Positions 15,594-25,999 are shown, numbered from the stretch's first letter. The stretch: 41,841 nucleotides of DNA from Sphingobacteriales bacterium TSM_CSM (GCA_002212725.1 MTCR01000062.1:1-41841), one strand, 5' to 3'. Notes: generated by a model from the letters alone, not told the origin. Program-made: numbers and translations.

Positions 15594-18500
15594 ATGAAAC
15601 ATACTGCATTTTTACCTCATTGGATAACCCTGTTATTGCTTGTTGTAGTTGGCACGGCAGCCGTGAAGGCGCAAAACCTGGTGCCCAATAGCGGATTTGA
15701 AAATTTCACCAACTGTCCGGCAAGTTTAAACAGTATTGAAAATGCCGATGACTGGGTTTCGGCCACCGACGGCAACCCCGATTATTTTAATATTTGTGCC
15801 GATGGCATTAGCGGAGTTGATGTGCCAGCCAATTTTTACGGGGTGCAGCAACCGCTTGATGGTAATGGTTATGCCGGTTTTCTGGCCTATTCGCCCGATA
15901 ACTCACGCGATTATGTGTCGATACAACTTACCGAGCCGCTTATACCCGGCAAGGCTTATTGTGTATCGTTCCATATAAGCCTGGCAGATTTTACCTATTT
16001 TGCCGTTGAAAATATTGGCTTGTATTTTTCTTCATCGGCGGTAAATGTAACCAATGGCGGTTTGTTTCTGGGCTATACCCCTCAAATTGTCAATACCTTT
16101 GGACCCATTACCGACAAAACAGACGGTTGGGTAACCATTAGCGGAACCTATACGGCAAGCGCCCCCTACCAATGGATTACCATTGGCAATTTTGCCAGCA
16201 ATGCCAACAGCAATGTGCAGGATTTAACCGTGCCCGGCATTACCGGGCCCCTGGCAACCCAGGCATATTATTACCTTGATGAAGTAGTGGTTACCCAATT
16301 GCCCGATATTGAGGTAAATATCAGCCCCGCACAGGTACTTTGCGAGGGTGGAGAGGTAACCCTTACCGCAATTGCCGGAGGCGATACCTACACCTGGGCC
16401 GCACAATCAGACCCCTTTACCATACTCAGCACCGAAAACGCCCTCACTACTACGGTTACCAATACACAAAGCTTTATTGTAACTGCACAAAGCGGTTTTT
16501 GTACAAGACAAAAAATTGTTACCGTGCAGGTTGTAGCGCCTGCCCCCGAAGTTGATTTTACCTATACCGCCGCCTGTACCGGTGGGCTTACCCTGTTTAC
16601 CGACCTCTCTTCCAATGTGGCGCCCGGCTCTTTGTATGAATGGGATTTTGACAGCGACGGACTTGCCGATGCTTTTACCTTTGGCGGAGCAGCCTATACT
16701 TTTCCCGCAGCGGGATTGTTTCCGGTAAAACTTACCGTTTATGCCTTTGGCGGTGCCTGCCAAATTGAAAAAACAGTTATTGTAGAGGTTTCAGACAATT
16801 GTAACCCCTGCCAAAACCCCAATGACGTGGCCAATTTTGTGCCCAACCCGCAAATGGAATATTATACCGCCTGCCCCAACAGCCTGGGCGATATTGACCA
16901 TGCTACGCCCTGGTTCTCGCCAACATCGGGTTCTACCGATTATTTTAACGCCTGCAACACCGGCAGCGCCGATGTGCCCGGCAACAGCTTCGGCACCGCT
17001 GCTGCATTTGACGGAAACGGCTATTTAGGCTTTTTTGCCTATGGCAACAACTACCGCGAATATGCCAGTGTGCGCCTTGCACAACCCCTGAACCCGGGGC
17101 AAACTTACTGTGTCAGTTTTCAGGTGCAGTTGAGCAGTTTATCGGGTAAAGCCATTGATAATATAGGTTTGTATTTCTCTACCGACTCCATTGGTTTGGT
17201 AACACAGGCGCCGCTATATCTCACCCCCGATATCAGCAATACACCGGGCAATATCCTGGACGACCTCATGGGTTGGGTAACCATATCGGGCAACTATACC
17301 CCCACTACCCCGGTAGCATGGATTACCATAGGCAATTTTGCAGATGACGCCACTACCCAATGGGCAAACATGCCGTCGCCTTCTCCGGCCTTAACCGGTT
17401 TTGGCTATTATTACCTCGATGATGTGGTGGTAACCCCTGTGCCCAATTTGCTGAATACCAATTTTTACCTCACTTGTACCAATACCGTTACCACCCTTAT
17501 AGCCAACAATAATTTCTGTGCTTATGAGTGGATTGACCTTGCCAACCCCGGCGTTGTGCTGGGAACCTCGCAGGCATTGGAAGTAGAAAACCCGCAGGCC
17601 GGCGTAAAGCAATATGTGGTGACTGCCCAATACGGACACTGCTCAAAAAGCGAAATTGTTACCGTACAGTTTAATGCTCCGCCTTTGGCAGGTTTTACCG
17701 TTTTGGAAAACTGCGCAGGTGGCGCTACCATTTTTGCCGATACTTCAACAAGCGTGTTGCCCGGTGCCCTCTATGAATGGGATTTTGAAAACGACGGCGT
17801 GGTAAACAGCACCGAAACTTCCTTTGTTGCCCATATTTACGACACCCCCGGCAACTATACCGCCAAACTTACCGTTACCAACCCCGGCGGGTGTAAAGAC
17901 TCCATGCTTTACCAAATTACCATTGCCAACTGTAACCAGTCTTGCAATAACAACAACGTAGTGCAAAACAACAGCTTTGAAACCGGTGTTTGCCCCAATG
18001 GCCTTGGCCAGGCAGATTCGCTCGACCTTTGGGAAACACCCGGTAGCGGCCTTTGTGCTGCTTTCTCCAATCAATGCCTCAATGTAGTGCTGCTGCCGGT
18101 GGTAGAAAACCCCAACGGCTCCCATACCTTTACCATCAACATTACCAACCTTTGTCCGCAGCATTTTGTTTTTGCCTCCTTTGAACTTTCGGGCGGTGCA
18201 ACCGTTGAGTCGCCCAATAATGGCAATTCCTACAACGGCACACATGGCATTTACCTTGTTTCGCACCCTGTTTTGGCGCCGTTTAATGCTATTCTATACT
18301 TCGACCCCAGCGGAACTAATAACGGCTTTTCTGATGGCGAAACCGAAACTTTTGTATTTACCCTTGCTGCCGGCGTGCCGGTGCCCAATACCATGCAATT
18401 CCTGGTGCAGTTAAGCAACAGCCTTTCGTTTGTGGGCAGCATTTCTACCCAGCTTACCTCTTGTCTGGTAGCCGATTGGTTCTCTACCTGCTCTGCCAGC

Positions 18501-21500
18501 CCCGAAGCCGGCGTGCCGCAAAATGCCTATGGCTCGCAACTGCCGTTTGAAGGCAATGGTTATGCCGGCCTTACTACCTACAGCAATTTGCCCGATTTGC
18601 GCAGCCAATACCTTTCTACCCATTTAAACCAGCCACTGGTGGTTGGGCAAACCTATTGCGCCACCATGTATGTAAACCTGGCCGACAGCAGCCGGTATGC
18701 CGATACCAACCTGGGTATGTATTTCTCTACCACCGCCTTAGACGATAATCTTACCCTTTCCGAACCGCCACAGGTATATAACCCGCAAGGCAACTATCTT
18801 TATGATAAAGAAAACTGGGTGGCAATTACCGATACTTTTACCGCCACTCAACCCTATGAATATATTACCATCGGCAACTTTGACTTTAACCCCGATGTGC
18901 CTGTACTGGTTGGAGGCAGTTCAAGCGGTTTTGCCTACTATTATATTGACAATATTGTTGTAAACCCGCTTACAGTAGAAGCGCCTGCCGATACTGTTGT
19001 TTGCCAGACAACCTCGCTTACGCTTACCGCCAACACCAATACCTGCGAAACCTATTGGTACCGCGCCGATGCCCCCAATACCGTATTAAGCATTAACAAC
19101 ACCCTTCAAATTACCGCAACCGATACCGCAACTTATGTTGTAGCCGGTAAAAACGGAGATTGCACCCTTACCGATACCGTAACCGTTTTTGTAAAACCCC
19201 TGCCGCTTGCCGAAGCCGGCGGACCATTTAGCGTTTGCCTTGGCGAAACAGTGCAGCTAACCGCTACCGGCGGCGATGCTTACGCCTGGATACCCATGCC
19301 CAATACCTATATCAGCGATACATCGGTAGCCAATCCATTTGTTGCCGGCTATATACTGGATAACTTCTACTTTAAAGTAGTTGTAACCGATAACACTACC
19401 GGTTGTCAGTCTGTTGACTCGGTTTTGGTAAAAACCCTGCAATTGCCCACCGCCAATATTGTAAATCCCGATACAGTATATCTTTGTTCGGGCGATACCA
19501 TTAGCCTGGGCGCAACGGGCGGCGTTGGTGGCGGACCCAATGGCATACCATATTTGTGGCAACCACTTGCCAATATTGCCGGCAGCAATACCGTTGCCAA
19601 CCCATTGGTTACTGCTGCCGATACTTCGGTGCTAACCGTAACTGTTACCAATACCTTTACCGGTTGCCGCGATTCTGCTTCAGTAGTGCTTATACCAAGA
19701 GCGCCCTACCAAACCCACGCCGATACCATAACCATTTGTACCGGCGATACTGCCGTACTTGCACCATCACTTCCGCAGGCCAATCTGGTTAGTTATTCAT
19801 GGTCGCCTGCCTTTAACTTGTCGGCAACAGATGTGCCCAACCCCACCACCTTTACCAATACCGGCCTCACCTATACCCTTACCTATACCGATGATTTGGG
19901 CTGTACCGGACAATCAACAGTATTAGTCAGGGTAATACCGCGCCCCAATGCCGGCAACGATATACAAATTTGCGAAGGCGGTTCGGCGCAACTCTTTGCA
20001 TCGGGTGGCGGTTTGTCTTATTCCTGGTCGCCTGCGGGTAGTCTTAGCAATGCCTCGGCTCAAAACCCCATCGCAGCCCCTTCAGAAACTACCACCTATA
20101 CCGTAACTGTAATTTATCCCAATGCCGAAGGTTCGGGTTGTGCCAATACCGACAGCGTTACTGTATTTGTAAACAGCTCCGGCTTTGCCTTTGCCGGCAA
20201 TGATGTGGTGGTTTGCCAGGGTGAAAGTACCCAGTTAAACGCCATTGGCGGCAACAGTTACCAATGGTTGCCTGCCGAAGGACTGAATGCTACCGATATT
20301 GCCAATCCCATAGCCAGCCCTGCCAATACCACACTGTACACCGTAACTGTTACCAACGAAGTAACCGGTTGCCAATCGGTTGATGATGTACTGGTTACCG
20401 TAGATACGCCCGAAACGCCCATTATCAATAATGCCGACGGGCAGATATATTGTGCCGACCCGCTGGTACCCCTGCAAATTTGCTATTCGGTAACCTATGA
20501 CGGTTGCGCTCCGCTTATTCCCAACGTAGTTACCCAACTCAGCAGCAACGTTACTTTTAACGCTCCCACCTGTTTTACCTACACTTCGGCATTTGCTGCT
20601 TCAAGAACCGATACCATTACCTTGCAAGTATGTGCCGGCGGTGCAGGTTGCAGCCAAATTACCGCTATTGTGGTTGATTGCGACAGCCCGCCGGTTTGGC
20701 TGCAACAGGCACAAAGCATAGCTACCTGTGTAAACAACCCTGTTTCTTTTGAATTGCCGCCCTCTTTTGATGCCGACGGCAGCGAAGATGTGCTGACCTA
20801 CTCCACAGGCGCGGCAGATAACGGCACAGTGGCACTCAACGGAACCACTGCCACTTATACCCCTAATTCGGGTTATACCGGAAACGACTTTTTTGAGGTG
20901 TATGTGTGCGATGCCCTTTACCCTTCCGGTCAGTGCGATACCTTGTTTGTGGTAGCTACCATTGCACCCAACAGCGCTCCGCAGGTTTTTGACCAAACAT
21001 TAAATGTGCCCTACCAAACCCCCACCAATATTTGCCTCAACATTACCGACCCCGACGGACAAGGAACCTCCCTGGCAGTTGCAACACCGCCGGCAAACGG
21101 AACTATTGAAATACTAACCGGAAGCTGCCTTATATACACGCCCAACAACAGTTATTCGGGCAGCGACTTTGCCGTTATAAGCGTTTGCGACCCGTGCGGG
21201 CTTTGCTCTTTTGCCGAACTGTTTTTTAACGTGCTGCCCAAACCCAATGTGCCGCCGGTTTCGCCCGATATTTTGGTAAATGTACCCTACAACACCACGC
21301 AGGAAATTTGCCTGAACGTGTTTGACGAAGACGGCGACCCCGCAACTACCCAATTGGTAAGCGGTTCGGTAAACGGAACGTTGGTTATTGATGCTGCTGC
21401 CAACTGCATTACCTTTACCCCCGATGCCGGTTTCTCCGGCGTAAATGTGGTGTTGGTAAACGTTTGCGACGGTATATCGGGTTGCGACCAGGTAACCATT

Positions 21501-24500
21501 ACGCTGAATGTATTGCCCGCCCCCAACCTTCCGCCAATAGTTAACAACGTGAGCGCTACTACAGCCTACAACACACCGGTGTTTATTTGTCTGGGTATTG
21601 TAGAACCCAACGGCAACCCATACAGCGTTGGCGTGGTTGATTTTCCCGATTTTGGCACAGCCGTGCAGCCGGTAGCAGGTTGTTTTATTTACACACCCAT
21701 TAACTATGAAGGTACAGACAGCATTGGTGTGCTGGTTTGCGACAACCTGGGCGCCTGCTCAACGGCTACCATTTACCTGAACGTATTGCCCCAGGCCAAC
21801 CAACCACCCATAGTGCCCGATTTTACAGTGGTAGTGCCCAATGCCACACTGCCGGTAGTTGCCTGCCTTGATATTGTTGAACCCGACGGCGACAACTATA
21901 CCACTACCATACTGAACAACGGTATTTACGGCTCGGCAGAGGTAAACAACCCCGATTGCTTTACCTACACGCCGGGCGCCGGGTTTACAAACTTTGATAT
22001 TGTGCAGTTTAACGTTTGCGATGAGGGCGGCGCCTGCGAGTTGGTGAATGTGTATTTTGTAAACAATGCACCGCCTGCAATTAACAACGTTACCTTAACC
22101 ACAACCCAAAATGTGCCGGTAAACGTTTGCCTTACCATTACAGACCCCGAAAATGAAGCAGTTACCTTATCTATATTGGACGGTACTCCGCAAAACGGAA
22201 CAGCCGTAATTACCAACGACACCTGTATTTTGTACACCCCTAACCCCGGCTATGTAGGCACCGACCAGATTTCGGTACAGGCCTGCGACATTAATGGCAA
22301 CTGCAGCCTTGGAACTATAAATATTACCATTCAGGAACAGCCCAATCAGGCGCCTGTTATCAACAATACCTTCTCAACCACAGCATTTAACACACCTATA
22401 ACGGTGTGTATGTCTGTAACTGAACCGGATGGCGATGATTTTAGCACTGTTTTCGGAAGCAGCAATTTCGGGTCGGTTATTCCGCTGAACGACACCTGTT
22501 TTAGCTATATTCCCGGCCTTAATTTTTCCGGCTCCGATGGCGTAACCGTTACTGTTTGCGATGTTTTTGGCAGTTGCAGCAGCGCAACCGCCTTTATTAC
22601 CGTATTCAGCAACTTGCCGCCCAGCGCCGAAAACGTTACGGTGGCAACAAATGCCGGGCAGCCCGTTGCGGCATGTATTGAACCCTCTGACCCCGAAAAC
22701 GATGCCACTGCCATTACCATTACCACGCAACCCGCAAACGGAACTGCGCTCATAACCAACGATACTTGCATTTCCTACATACCCGGACCCGGTTTTGCCG
22801 GAACCGATGTGGTACAACTGCAACTGTGCGATGTGTTTAACAACTGTGTAGCGGTTTCGGTTACCGTTATTGTAAACTCCGTTAACGTGGCGCCGGTAAT
22901 TACCCCTGTTGCCCCCATTATTACCACCGTTGGCGCCGATGAAATTGTGTGCATTACCGCAACAGACCCCAACGGCGACAACCTTACCTATGCCATCATC
23001 AACGTATCGCCCGATACCGGCACAGCGGTTATGGACGGCAACTGCCTCAACTTTGAAGCGCCGCAATCGGGCACAGGAAGCATAGATGTAACCATACAGG
23101 TTTGTGACAACGGCGTGCCTTCGCTCTGCTCTATTGTGGTGGTAACATTTGTATTGAACTACCCGCCGACCGCACCTGCCGAATCGGTTACAATACCGCA
23201 AAATACACTTTCTACGGTGGTTTGCCTTACCATAACAGAACCCGATGGCAATGATTATACCCTGGATATTACCGGCAACCCGGTAAACGGAAATGCCGCA
23301 TTAGATGATAACTGCCTGGTTTACAGCCCCGACCCGCTTTTTGTGGGTACTGAAACCATTGTTATTACCCTTTGCGATGAATATGGTGAATGCTCTTCTA
23401 CCACCGTTACCATTAATGTTACCGATGCCCTGAATGCCGATGACGACAGCGCCCAAACCGAAGACAATGTACCCGCAATAATACCGGTGCTGAATGGCGA
23501 TGTTTATCCGACCGATGGAACCACCACCGTTTCGCTTACCGGTGCACCCGCATCGGGAAGCGTAACGCTAAACACCGATAACACCATTACCTATACTGCC
23601 ACGCCCGGTTTTACCGGTGCCGATACCTTCTACTATCAGATTTGCCACCCCGTACTGCTTTGCGACGAAGCTATGGTAGTGGTAACGGTGAGTAACGCTC
23701 TTGATGCCTTTAACGACCTTGGTAATACCACTTTTGCCGATATATCGGTAAACATTCCCATTTTGGCAAATGATGTGTACCCGGATTTAACCAACCTTGA
23801 CATTGCCATTATTAACGAGGGCGATATAAATGGATTTGTAAGCGAAATTGGCACTACAGGCGTATTTACCTACCTGCCTGCATCGGGTTTTACCGGTATT
23901 GACACGTTCCTCTATGTCATCAGCTATCCCAATTTAGGCAGCGATACCGCTATGGTGGTAATAAACGTTACCGAAGCGCCGCAATACCCCAACGCCGCCG
24001 ATGATGCCGCAACTACCCAAATTAATATTGATGTGGTAATTGATGTTTTGGGTAATGATACCAACCCGCTGCCCGGCAATTTAACCGTAGTAAGCATTGC
24101 TGCTGAACCTGTTAACGGAACTGCTACCATTAACATTGACCAAAGCATTACCTATGCACCCGATAACGGGTTTTACGGTATAGATTCCTTTACCTACGTG
24201 GTGTGTAACCCCAATTTTGGCGATGGGCAAACTATTTGTGATACCGCCACCGTAGTGGTAACCGTAGAAAACCCGGCAGCCTGTGTGCCCAAAGCCTATG
24301 GCGCAATATCGCCCAACGGCGATGGGAAGAACGACTATTTTGTGATTGAAAACTTAGATTGCAACGGCTATGAAAGTAACGAACTGGTTATTTTTAACCG
24401 ATGGGGCAATGTTGTGTTTGAAGCAGAAAATTACGGCGCCGCCAACTGGTGGGACGGTACGTTTAAAGACAGCGGCAATATAGTTCCCGATGGCACTTAT

Positions 24501-24566
24501 TTCTACATTCTTACAACCAACACAGGCGGTGTGGAATTGCAGGGTTATCTGGAAGTAAACCAGTAA
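15594..24566 (+). CDS. Giant multidomain surface protein with CHU_C type IX sorting domain
   Basis: A 2990-residue secreted protein. A signal peptide (about 1-26, ending AVKAQ) is followed by three related modules of about 205 residues (28-236, 413-617, 785-1125). Each has a VPNxxFE..CP start, TDYFN.C, DGNGY, PLxxGxxYCV and WITIGNF signatures, resembling lectin or carbohydrate-binding beta-sandwiches. Ig-like and PKD domains (DFDxDG) separate them. Residues 1129-1605 carry six Ig-like repeats (SYSWSPA type). Residues 1794-2611 are nine tandem repeats of about 91 residues with four cysteines each, and 2612-2896 are three Big_9-like repeats (PGFTGADTFYY). Residues 2897-2990 are the CHU_C domain (ISPNGDGKNDYF, FNRWGNVVFE), which directs type IX secretion and surface attachment. 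The third module carries an inserted domain (820-960). A role in adhesion, biofilm or gliding is inferred. Confidence 0.95.
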   Translation: MKHTAFLPHWITLLLLVVVGTAAVKAQNLVPNSGFENFTNCPASLNSIENADDWVSATDGNPDYFNICADGISGVDVPANFYGVQQPLDGNGYAGFLAYSPDNSRDYVSIQLTEPLIPGKAYCVSFHISLADFTYFAVENIGLYFSSSAVNVTNGGLFLGYTPQIVNTFGPITDKTDGWVTISGTYTASAPYQWITIGNFASNANSNVQDLTVPGITGPLATQAYYYLDEVVVTQLPDIEVNISPAQVLCEGGEVTLTAIAGGDTYTWAAQSDPFTILSTENALTTTVTNTQSFIVTAQSGFCTRQKIVTVQVVAPAPEVDFTYTAACTGGLTLFTDLSSNVAPGSLYEWDFDSDGLADAFTFGGAAYTFPAAGLFPVKLTVYAFGGACQIEKTVIVEVSDNCNPCQNPNDVANFVPNPQMEYYTACPNSLGDIDHATPWFSPTSGSTDYFNACNTGSADVPGNSFGTAAAFDGNGYLGFFAYGNNYREYASVRLAQPLNPGQTYCVSFQVQLSSLSGKAIDNIGLYFSTDSIGLVTQAPLYLTPDISNTPGNILDDLMGWVTISGNYTPTTPVAWITIGNFADDATTQWANMPSPSPALTGFGYYYLDDVVVTPVPNLLNTNFYLTCTNTVTTLIANNNFCAYEWIDLANPGVVLGTSQALEVENPQAGVKQYVVTAQYGHCSKSEIVTVQFNAPPLAGFTVLENCAGGATIFADTSTSVLPGALYEWDFENDGVVNSTETSFVAHIYDTPGNYTAKLTVTNPGGCKDSMLYQITIANCNQSCNNNNVVQNNSFETGVCPNGLGQADSLDLWETPGSGLCAAFSNQCLNVVLLPVVENPNGSHTFTINITNLCPQHFVFASFELSGGATVESPNNGNSYNGTHGIYLVSHPVLAPFNAILYFDPSGTNNGFSDGETETFVFTLAAGVPVPNTMQFLVQLSNSLSFVGSISTQLTSCLVADWFSTCSASPEAGVPQNAYGSQLPFEGNGYAGLTTYSNLPDLRSQYLSTHLNQPLVVGQTYCATMYVNLADSSRYADTNLGMYFSTTALDDNLTLSEPPQVYNPQGNYLYDKENWVAITDTFTATQPYEYITIGNFDFNPDVPVLVGGSSSGFAYYYIDNIVVNPLTVEAPADTVVCQTTSLTLTANTNTCETYWYRADAPNTVLSINNTLQITATDTATYVVAGKNGDCTLTDTVTVFVKPLPLAEAGGPFSVCLGETVQLTATGGDAYAWIPMPNTYISDTSVANPFVAGYILDNFYFKVVVTDNTTGCQSVDSVLVKTLQLPTANIVNPDTVYLCSGDTISLGATGGVGGGPNGIPYLWQPLANIAGSNTVANPLVTAADTSVLTVTVTNTFTGCRDSASVVLIPRAPYQTHADTITICTGDTAVLAPSLPQANLVSYSWSPAFNLSATDVPNPTTFTNTGLTYTLTYTDDLGCTGQSTVLVRVIPRPNAGNDIQICEGGSAQLFASGGGLSYSWSPAGSLSNASAQNPIAAPSETTTYTVTVIYPNAEGSGCANTDSVTVFVNSSGFAFAGNDVVVCQGESTQLNAIGGNSYQWLPAEGLNATDIANPIASPANTTLYTVTVTNEVTGCQSVDDVLVTVDTPETPIINNADGQIYCADPLVPLQICYSVTYDGCAPLIPNVVTQLSSNVTFNAPTCFTYTSAFAASRTDTITLQVCAGGAGCSQITAIVVDCDSPPVWLQQAQSIATCVNNPVSFELPPSFDADGSEDVLTYSTGAADNGTVALNGTTATYTPNSGYTGNDFFEVYVCDALYPSGQCDTLFVVATIAPNSAPQVFDQTLNVPYQTPTNICLNITDPDGQGTSLAVATPPANGTIEILTGSCLIYTPNNSYSGSDFAVISVCDPCGLCSFAELFFNVLPKPNVPPVSPDILVNVPYNTTQEICLNVFDEDGDPATTQLVSGSVNGTLVIDAAANCITFTPDAGFSGVNVVLVNVCDGISGCDQVTITLNVLPAPNLPPIVNNVSATTAYNTPVFICLGIVEPNGNPYSVGVVDFPDFGTAVQPVAGCFIYTPINYEGTDSIGVLVCDNLGACSTATIYLNVLPQANQPPIVPDFTVVVPNATLPVVACLDIVEPDGDNYTTTILNNGIYGSAEVNNPDCFTYTPGAGFTNFDIVQFNVCDEGGACELVNVYFVNNAPPAINNVTLTTTQNVPVNVCLTITDPENEAVTLSILDGTPQNGTAVITNDTCILYTPNPGYVGTDQISVQACDINGNCSLGTINITIQEQPNQAPVINNTFSTTAFNTPITVCMSVTEPDGDDFSTVFGSSNFGSVIPLNDTCFSYIPGLNFSGSDGVTVTVCDVFGSCSSATAFITVFSNLPPSAENVTVATNAGQPVAACIEPSDPENDATAITITTQPANGTALITNDTCISYIPGPGFAGTDVVQLQLCDVFNNCVAVSVTVIVNSVNVAPVITPVAPIITTVGADEIVCITATDPNGDNLTYAIINVSPDTGTAVMDGNCLNFEAPQSGTGSIDVTIQVCDNGVPSLCSIVVVTFVLNYPPTAPAESVTIPQNTLSTVVCLTITEPDGNDYTLDITGNPVNGNAALDDNCLVYSPDPLFVGTETIVITLCDEYGECSSTTVTINVTDALNADDDSAQTEDNVPAIIPVLNGDVYPTDGTTTVSLTGAPASGSVTLNTDNTITYTATPGFTGADTFYYQICHPVLLCDEAMVVVTVSNALDAFNDLGNTTFADISVNIPILANDVYPDLTNLDIAIINEGDINGFVSEIGTTGVFTYLPASGFTGIDTFLYVISYPNLGSDTAMVVINVTEAPQYPNAADDAATTQINIDVVIDVLGNDTNPLPGNLTVVSIAAEPVNGTATINIDQSITYAPDNGFYGIDSFTYVVCNPNFGDGQTICDTATVVVTVENPAACVPKAYGAISPNGDGKNDYFVIENLDCNGYESNELVIFNRWGNVVFEAENYGAANWWDGTFKDSGNIVPDGTYFYILTTNTGGVELQGYLEVNQ
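18051..18473 (+). other. Domain inserted inside the third lectin-like module of the giant protein
   Basis: Modules 1 and 2 run directly from their conserved tryptophan into a TDYFN.C segment. In module 3 the corresponding LWETPGSG is separated from DWFSTCSAS by 141 residues (820-960). The insert reads like a self-contained beta-sandwich: alternating strands such as HTFTINITN and AILYFDPSG, with a cysteine pair near its two ends. In-frame entry and exit without damage to the host module suggest domain insertion rather than an error. Confidence 0.7.
20973..23426 (+). repeat. Nine tandem four-cysteine beta-sandwich repeats (within the giant protein)
   Basis: Nine repeats of 89-93 residues, each opening with a PP or AP turn. 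Each has a first cysteine in a V/I-C-L/I strand and then an acidic turn such as EPDGDxY or DPENxA. A second cysteine lies before YTP (TC..YTP), and a third and fourth are in VCDxxGxC. All nine retain four cysteines, compatible with two disulfides per repeat. They are related to cadherin-like/Big_9 repeats but diverged in sequence from each other, so the array is old. Confidence 0.85.
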
Positions 24567-24590
24567 ACAGCTATAAAGTACGCCATGCAG

Positions 24591-24632
24591 AAACCCCGGC
24601 TGTTGCAAATTATCTGTAATGCCGGGGTTTTT
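24591..24632 (+). terminator. Rho-independent terminator of the giant surface protein gene
   Basis: AAACCCCGGC (24591-24600) pairs perfectly with GCCGGGGTTT (24621-24630), followed by TT. The loop is 20 bases. It lies 25 bp after the stop codon and is the clearest terminator in the window. Confidence 0.85.
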
Positions 24633-24730
24633 CATTGGCAACCATACGGGCACGAAACCGTAAGGTTAATAAAAGCAGGGATACAGGCTTTTGCCCCCCT
24701 TTTTGGCTTTGTAAAGTTTAGCAGCGGAAA

Positions 24731-24763
24731 TTGTATAAAATTGCTGCTCTGTGCTTATATTTG
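24731..24763 (+). promoter_or_regulatory. Candidate promoter for fbp
   Basis: TTG (24731-24733) and TATATTTG (24756-24763) with a 22-base spacer fit the Bacteroidota consensus. The leader to the ATG at 24921 would be about 150 bases. Confidence 0.4.
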
Positions 24764-24920
24764 TTGCGGTATTGCGCAACCTTGGGCACTGGTTTTTCAA
24801 CTACTAAATATAAGCATCTTTTTGCCGGAAAAAGTAAATATAGTGTGGTTGGTAGTGTGGCGGCATTACTTTTTGAGAACATGATTAACCTATTTCAAAC
24901 CTCATAAACAGTTTTCTGTA

Positions 24921-25967
24921 ATGATACACCATACTATTAAGCATAAGGTTACTACGCTTGGCGGTTTTATTTTGGAAGAACAGCGCGCTTATCCTTGGGC
25001 TACGGGCGAGTTATCGGGTTTATTGCGCGATATGGGTTTTTCGGCTAAAATTATAAACCGGGATGTAAACAAGGCCGGGCTGGTAGATATTTTGGGCGCC
25101 ACCGGCGACAACAACATTTATGGCGAGGAGGTAAAGAAATTAGATATTTTTGCCAACAAACAGTTTTTATATTCACTTCAAAATAATGGCGAGTGTGCAG
25201 GTGCAGCATCGGAAGAAAATGATGATTTTATACCATTTCCCACACAACCCAAAAGTTCGCAAAAATATGTGGTGTGTATCGACCCGCTCGACGGTTCGTC
25301 GAATATTGATGTAAATGTATCGATTGGTACTATTTTTGGCATTTACCAGCGCATTTCGCGTGGTGGAGAATGCGTAGAGGCCGATTTTTTACAGCCGGGT
25401 CATAAATTAGTGGCAGCCGGCTATGTTATATATGGTTCGTCAACCATGTTTGTTTATACAACGGGGCAATCGGTAAACGGGTTTACCTACGACCCCACCA
25501 TTGGCGAGTTTTGCCTTTCTCATCCCGATATTAAAATACCCAAACAAGGCAGCATATACTCGGTAAACGAAAGTTACAAGTACAGGTACTCGCAGGCGGT
25601 GAATGATTTTATTGAATATTGCAAACAACCCGATAAAGAAACCGGCAGGCCGTACAGTTCGAGGTATGTGGGTTCTATGGTGGCCGATTTTCACCGCAAC
25701 CTGATTAAGGGTGGTATATTTTTATACCCGGCTATGAAAGGGCATCCGCATGGCAAACTGCGTCTGTTGTTTGAATGCAATCCGCTGAGTTTTATTGTAG
25801 AAACTGCCGGCGGGAAAGCTACCGATGGCAAAGAACGCATTTTGGATCTGGTACCCGAAAAATTGCATCAGCGAACGCCAATTTACATTGGTTCGGAAGA
25901 TATGGTCAACAAAGCAATGGAGTTTTTAAACGCAAAAGAAGAAATAGCAACAACCGCCGGAACCTGA
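24921..25967 (+). CDS. fbp: Fructose-1,6-bisphosphatase, class I
   Basis: Hydrolyses fructose 1,6-bisphosphate to fructose 6-phosphate in gluconeogenesis. The 348-residue protein has the class I signatures TTLGGFILEEQ (about 11-21), ATGELSGLLRD, the metal-site glutamates near 69-70 and 98-99 (ASEEND), the catalytic CIDPLDGSSNID (D121, D124), AAGYVIYGSSTM, RYVGSMVADFHRNL (about 240-253) and FECNPLSFIVETAGGKA with its metal-binding glutamate. ATG 24921 gives a normal N-terminus. It is followed after 32 bp by an exported protein gene, possibly cotranscribed. Confidence 0.97.
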   Translation: MIHHTIKHKVTTLGGFILEEQRAYPWATGELSGLLRDMGFSAKIINRDVNKAGLVDILGATGDNNIYGEEVKKLDIFANKQFLYSLQNNGECAGAASEENDDFIPFPTQPKSSQKYVVCIDPLDGSSNIDVNVSIGTIFGIYQRISRGGECVEADFLQPGHKLVAAGYVIYGSSTMFVYTTGQSVNGFTYDPTIGEFCLSHPDIKIPKQGSIYSVNESYKYRYSQAVNDFIEYCKQPDKETGRPYSSRYVGSMVADFHRNLIKGGIFLYPAMKGHPHGKLRLLFECNPLSFIVETAGGKATDGKERILDLVPEKLHQRTPIYIGSEDMVNKAMEFLNAKEEIATTAGT

Positions 25968-25999
25968 TATTAAAATTGTTAACCCCTCCGAATAAAACC

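Larger units (their letters stand above)
24567..24920. other. Intergenic region between the giant gene and fbp
   Basis: This 354-bp region begins with a strong terminator (24591-24632) and holds a candidate promoter for fbp (24731-24763). An open frame of 99 codons runs over the terminator and shows no recognisable protein features, so I do not call it a gene. Confidence 0.65.

Noticed and set aside
20973..24278. Regularly spaced repeats suggesting a CRISPR or satellite array
   Set aside because: The period of about 270 bp is in frame and reflects protein domains; DNA identity between units is low and there are no identical direct repeats with unique spacers.
24585..24884. 99-codon plus-strand open frame
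   Set aside because: It crosses the strong terminator at 24591-24632 and shows no protein-like features.
25775..25999. N-terminal extension of the LolA-like protein into fbp
   Set aside because: It overlaps the conserved fbp coding sequence and would bury the clear signal peptide at ATG 26000.
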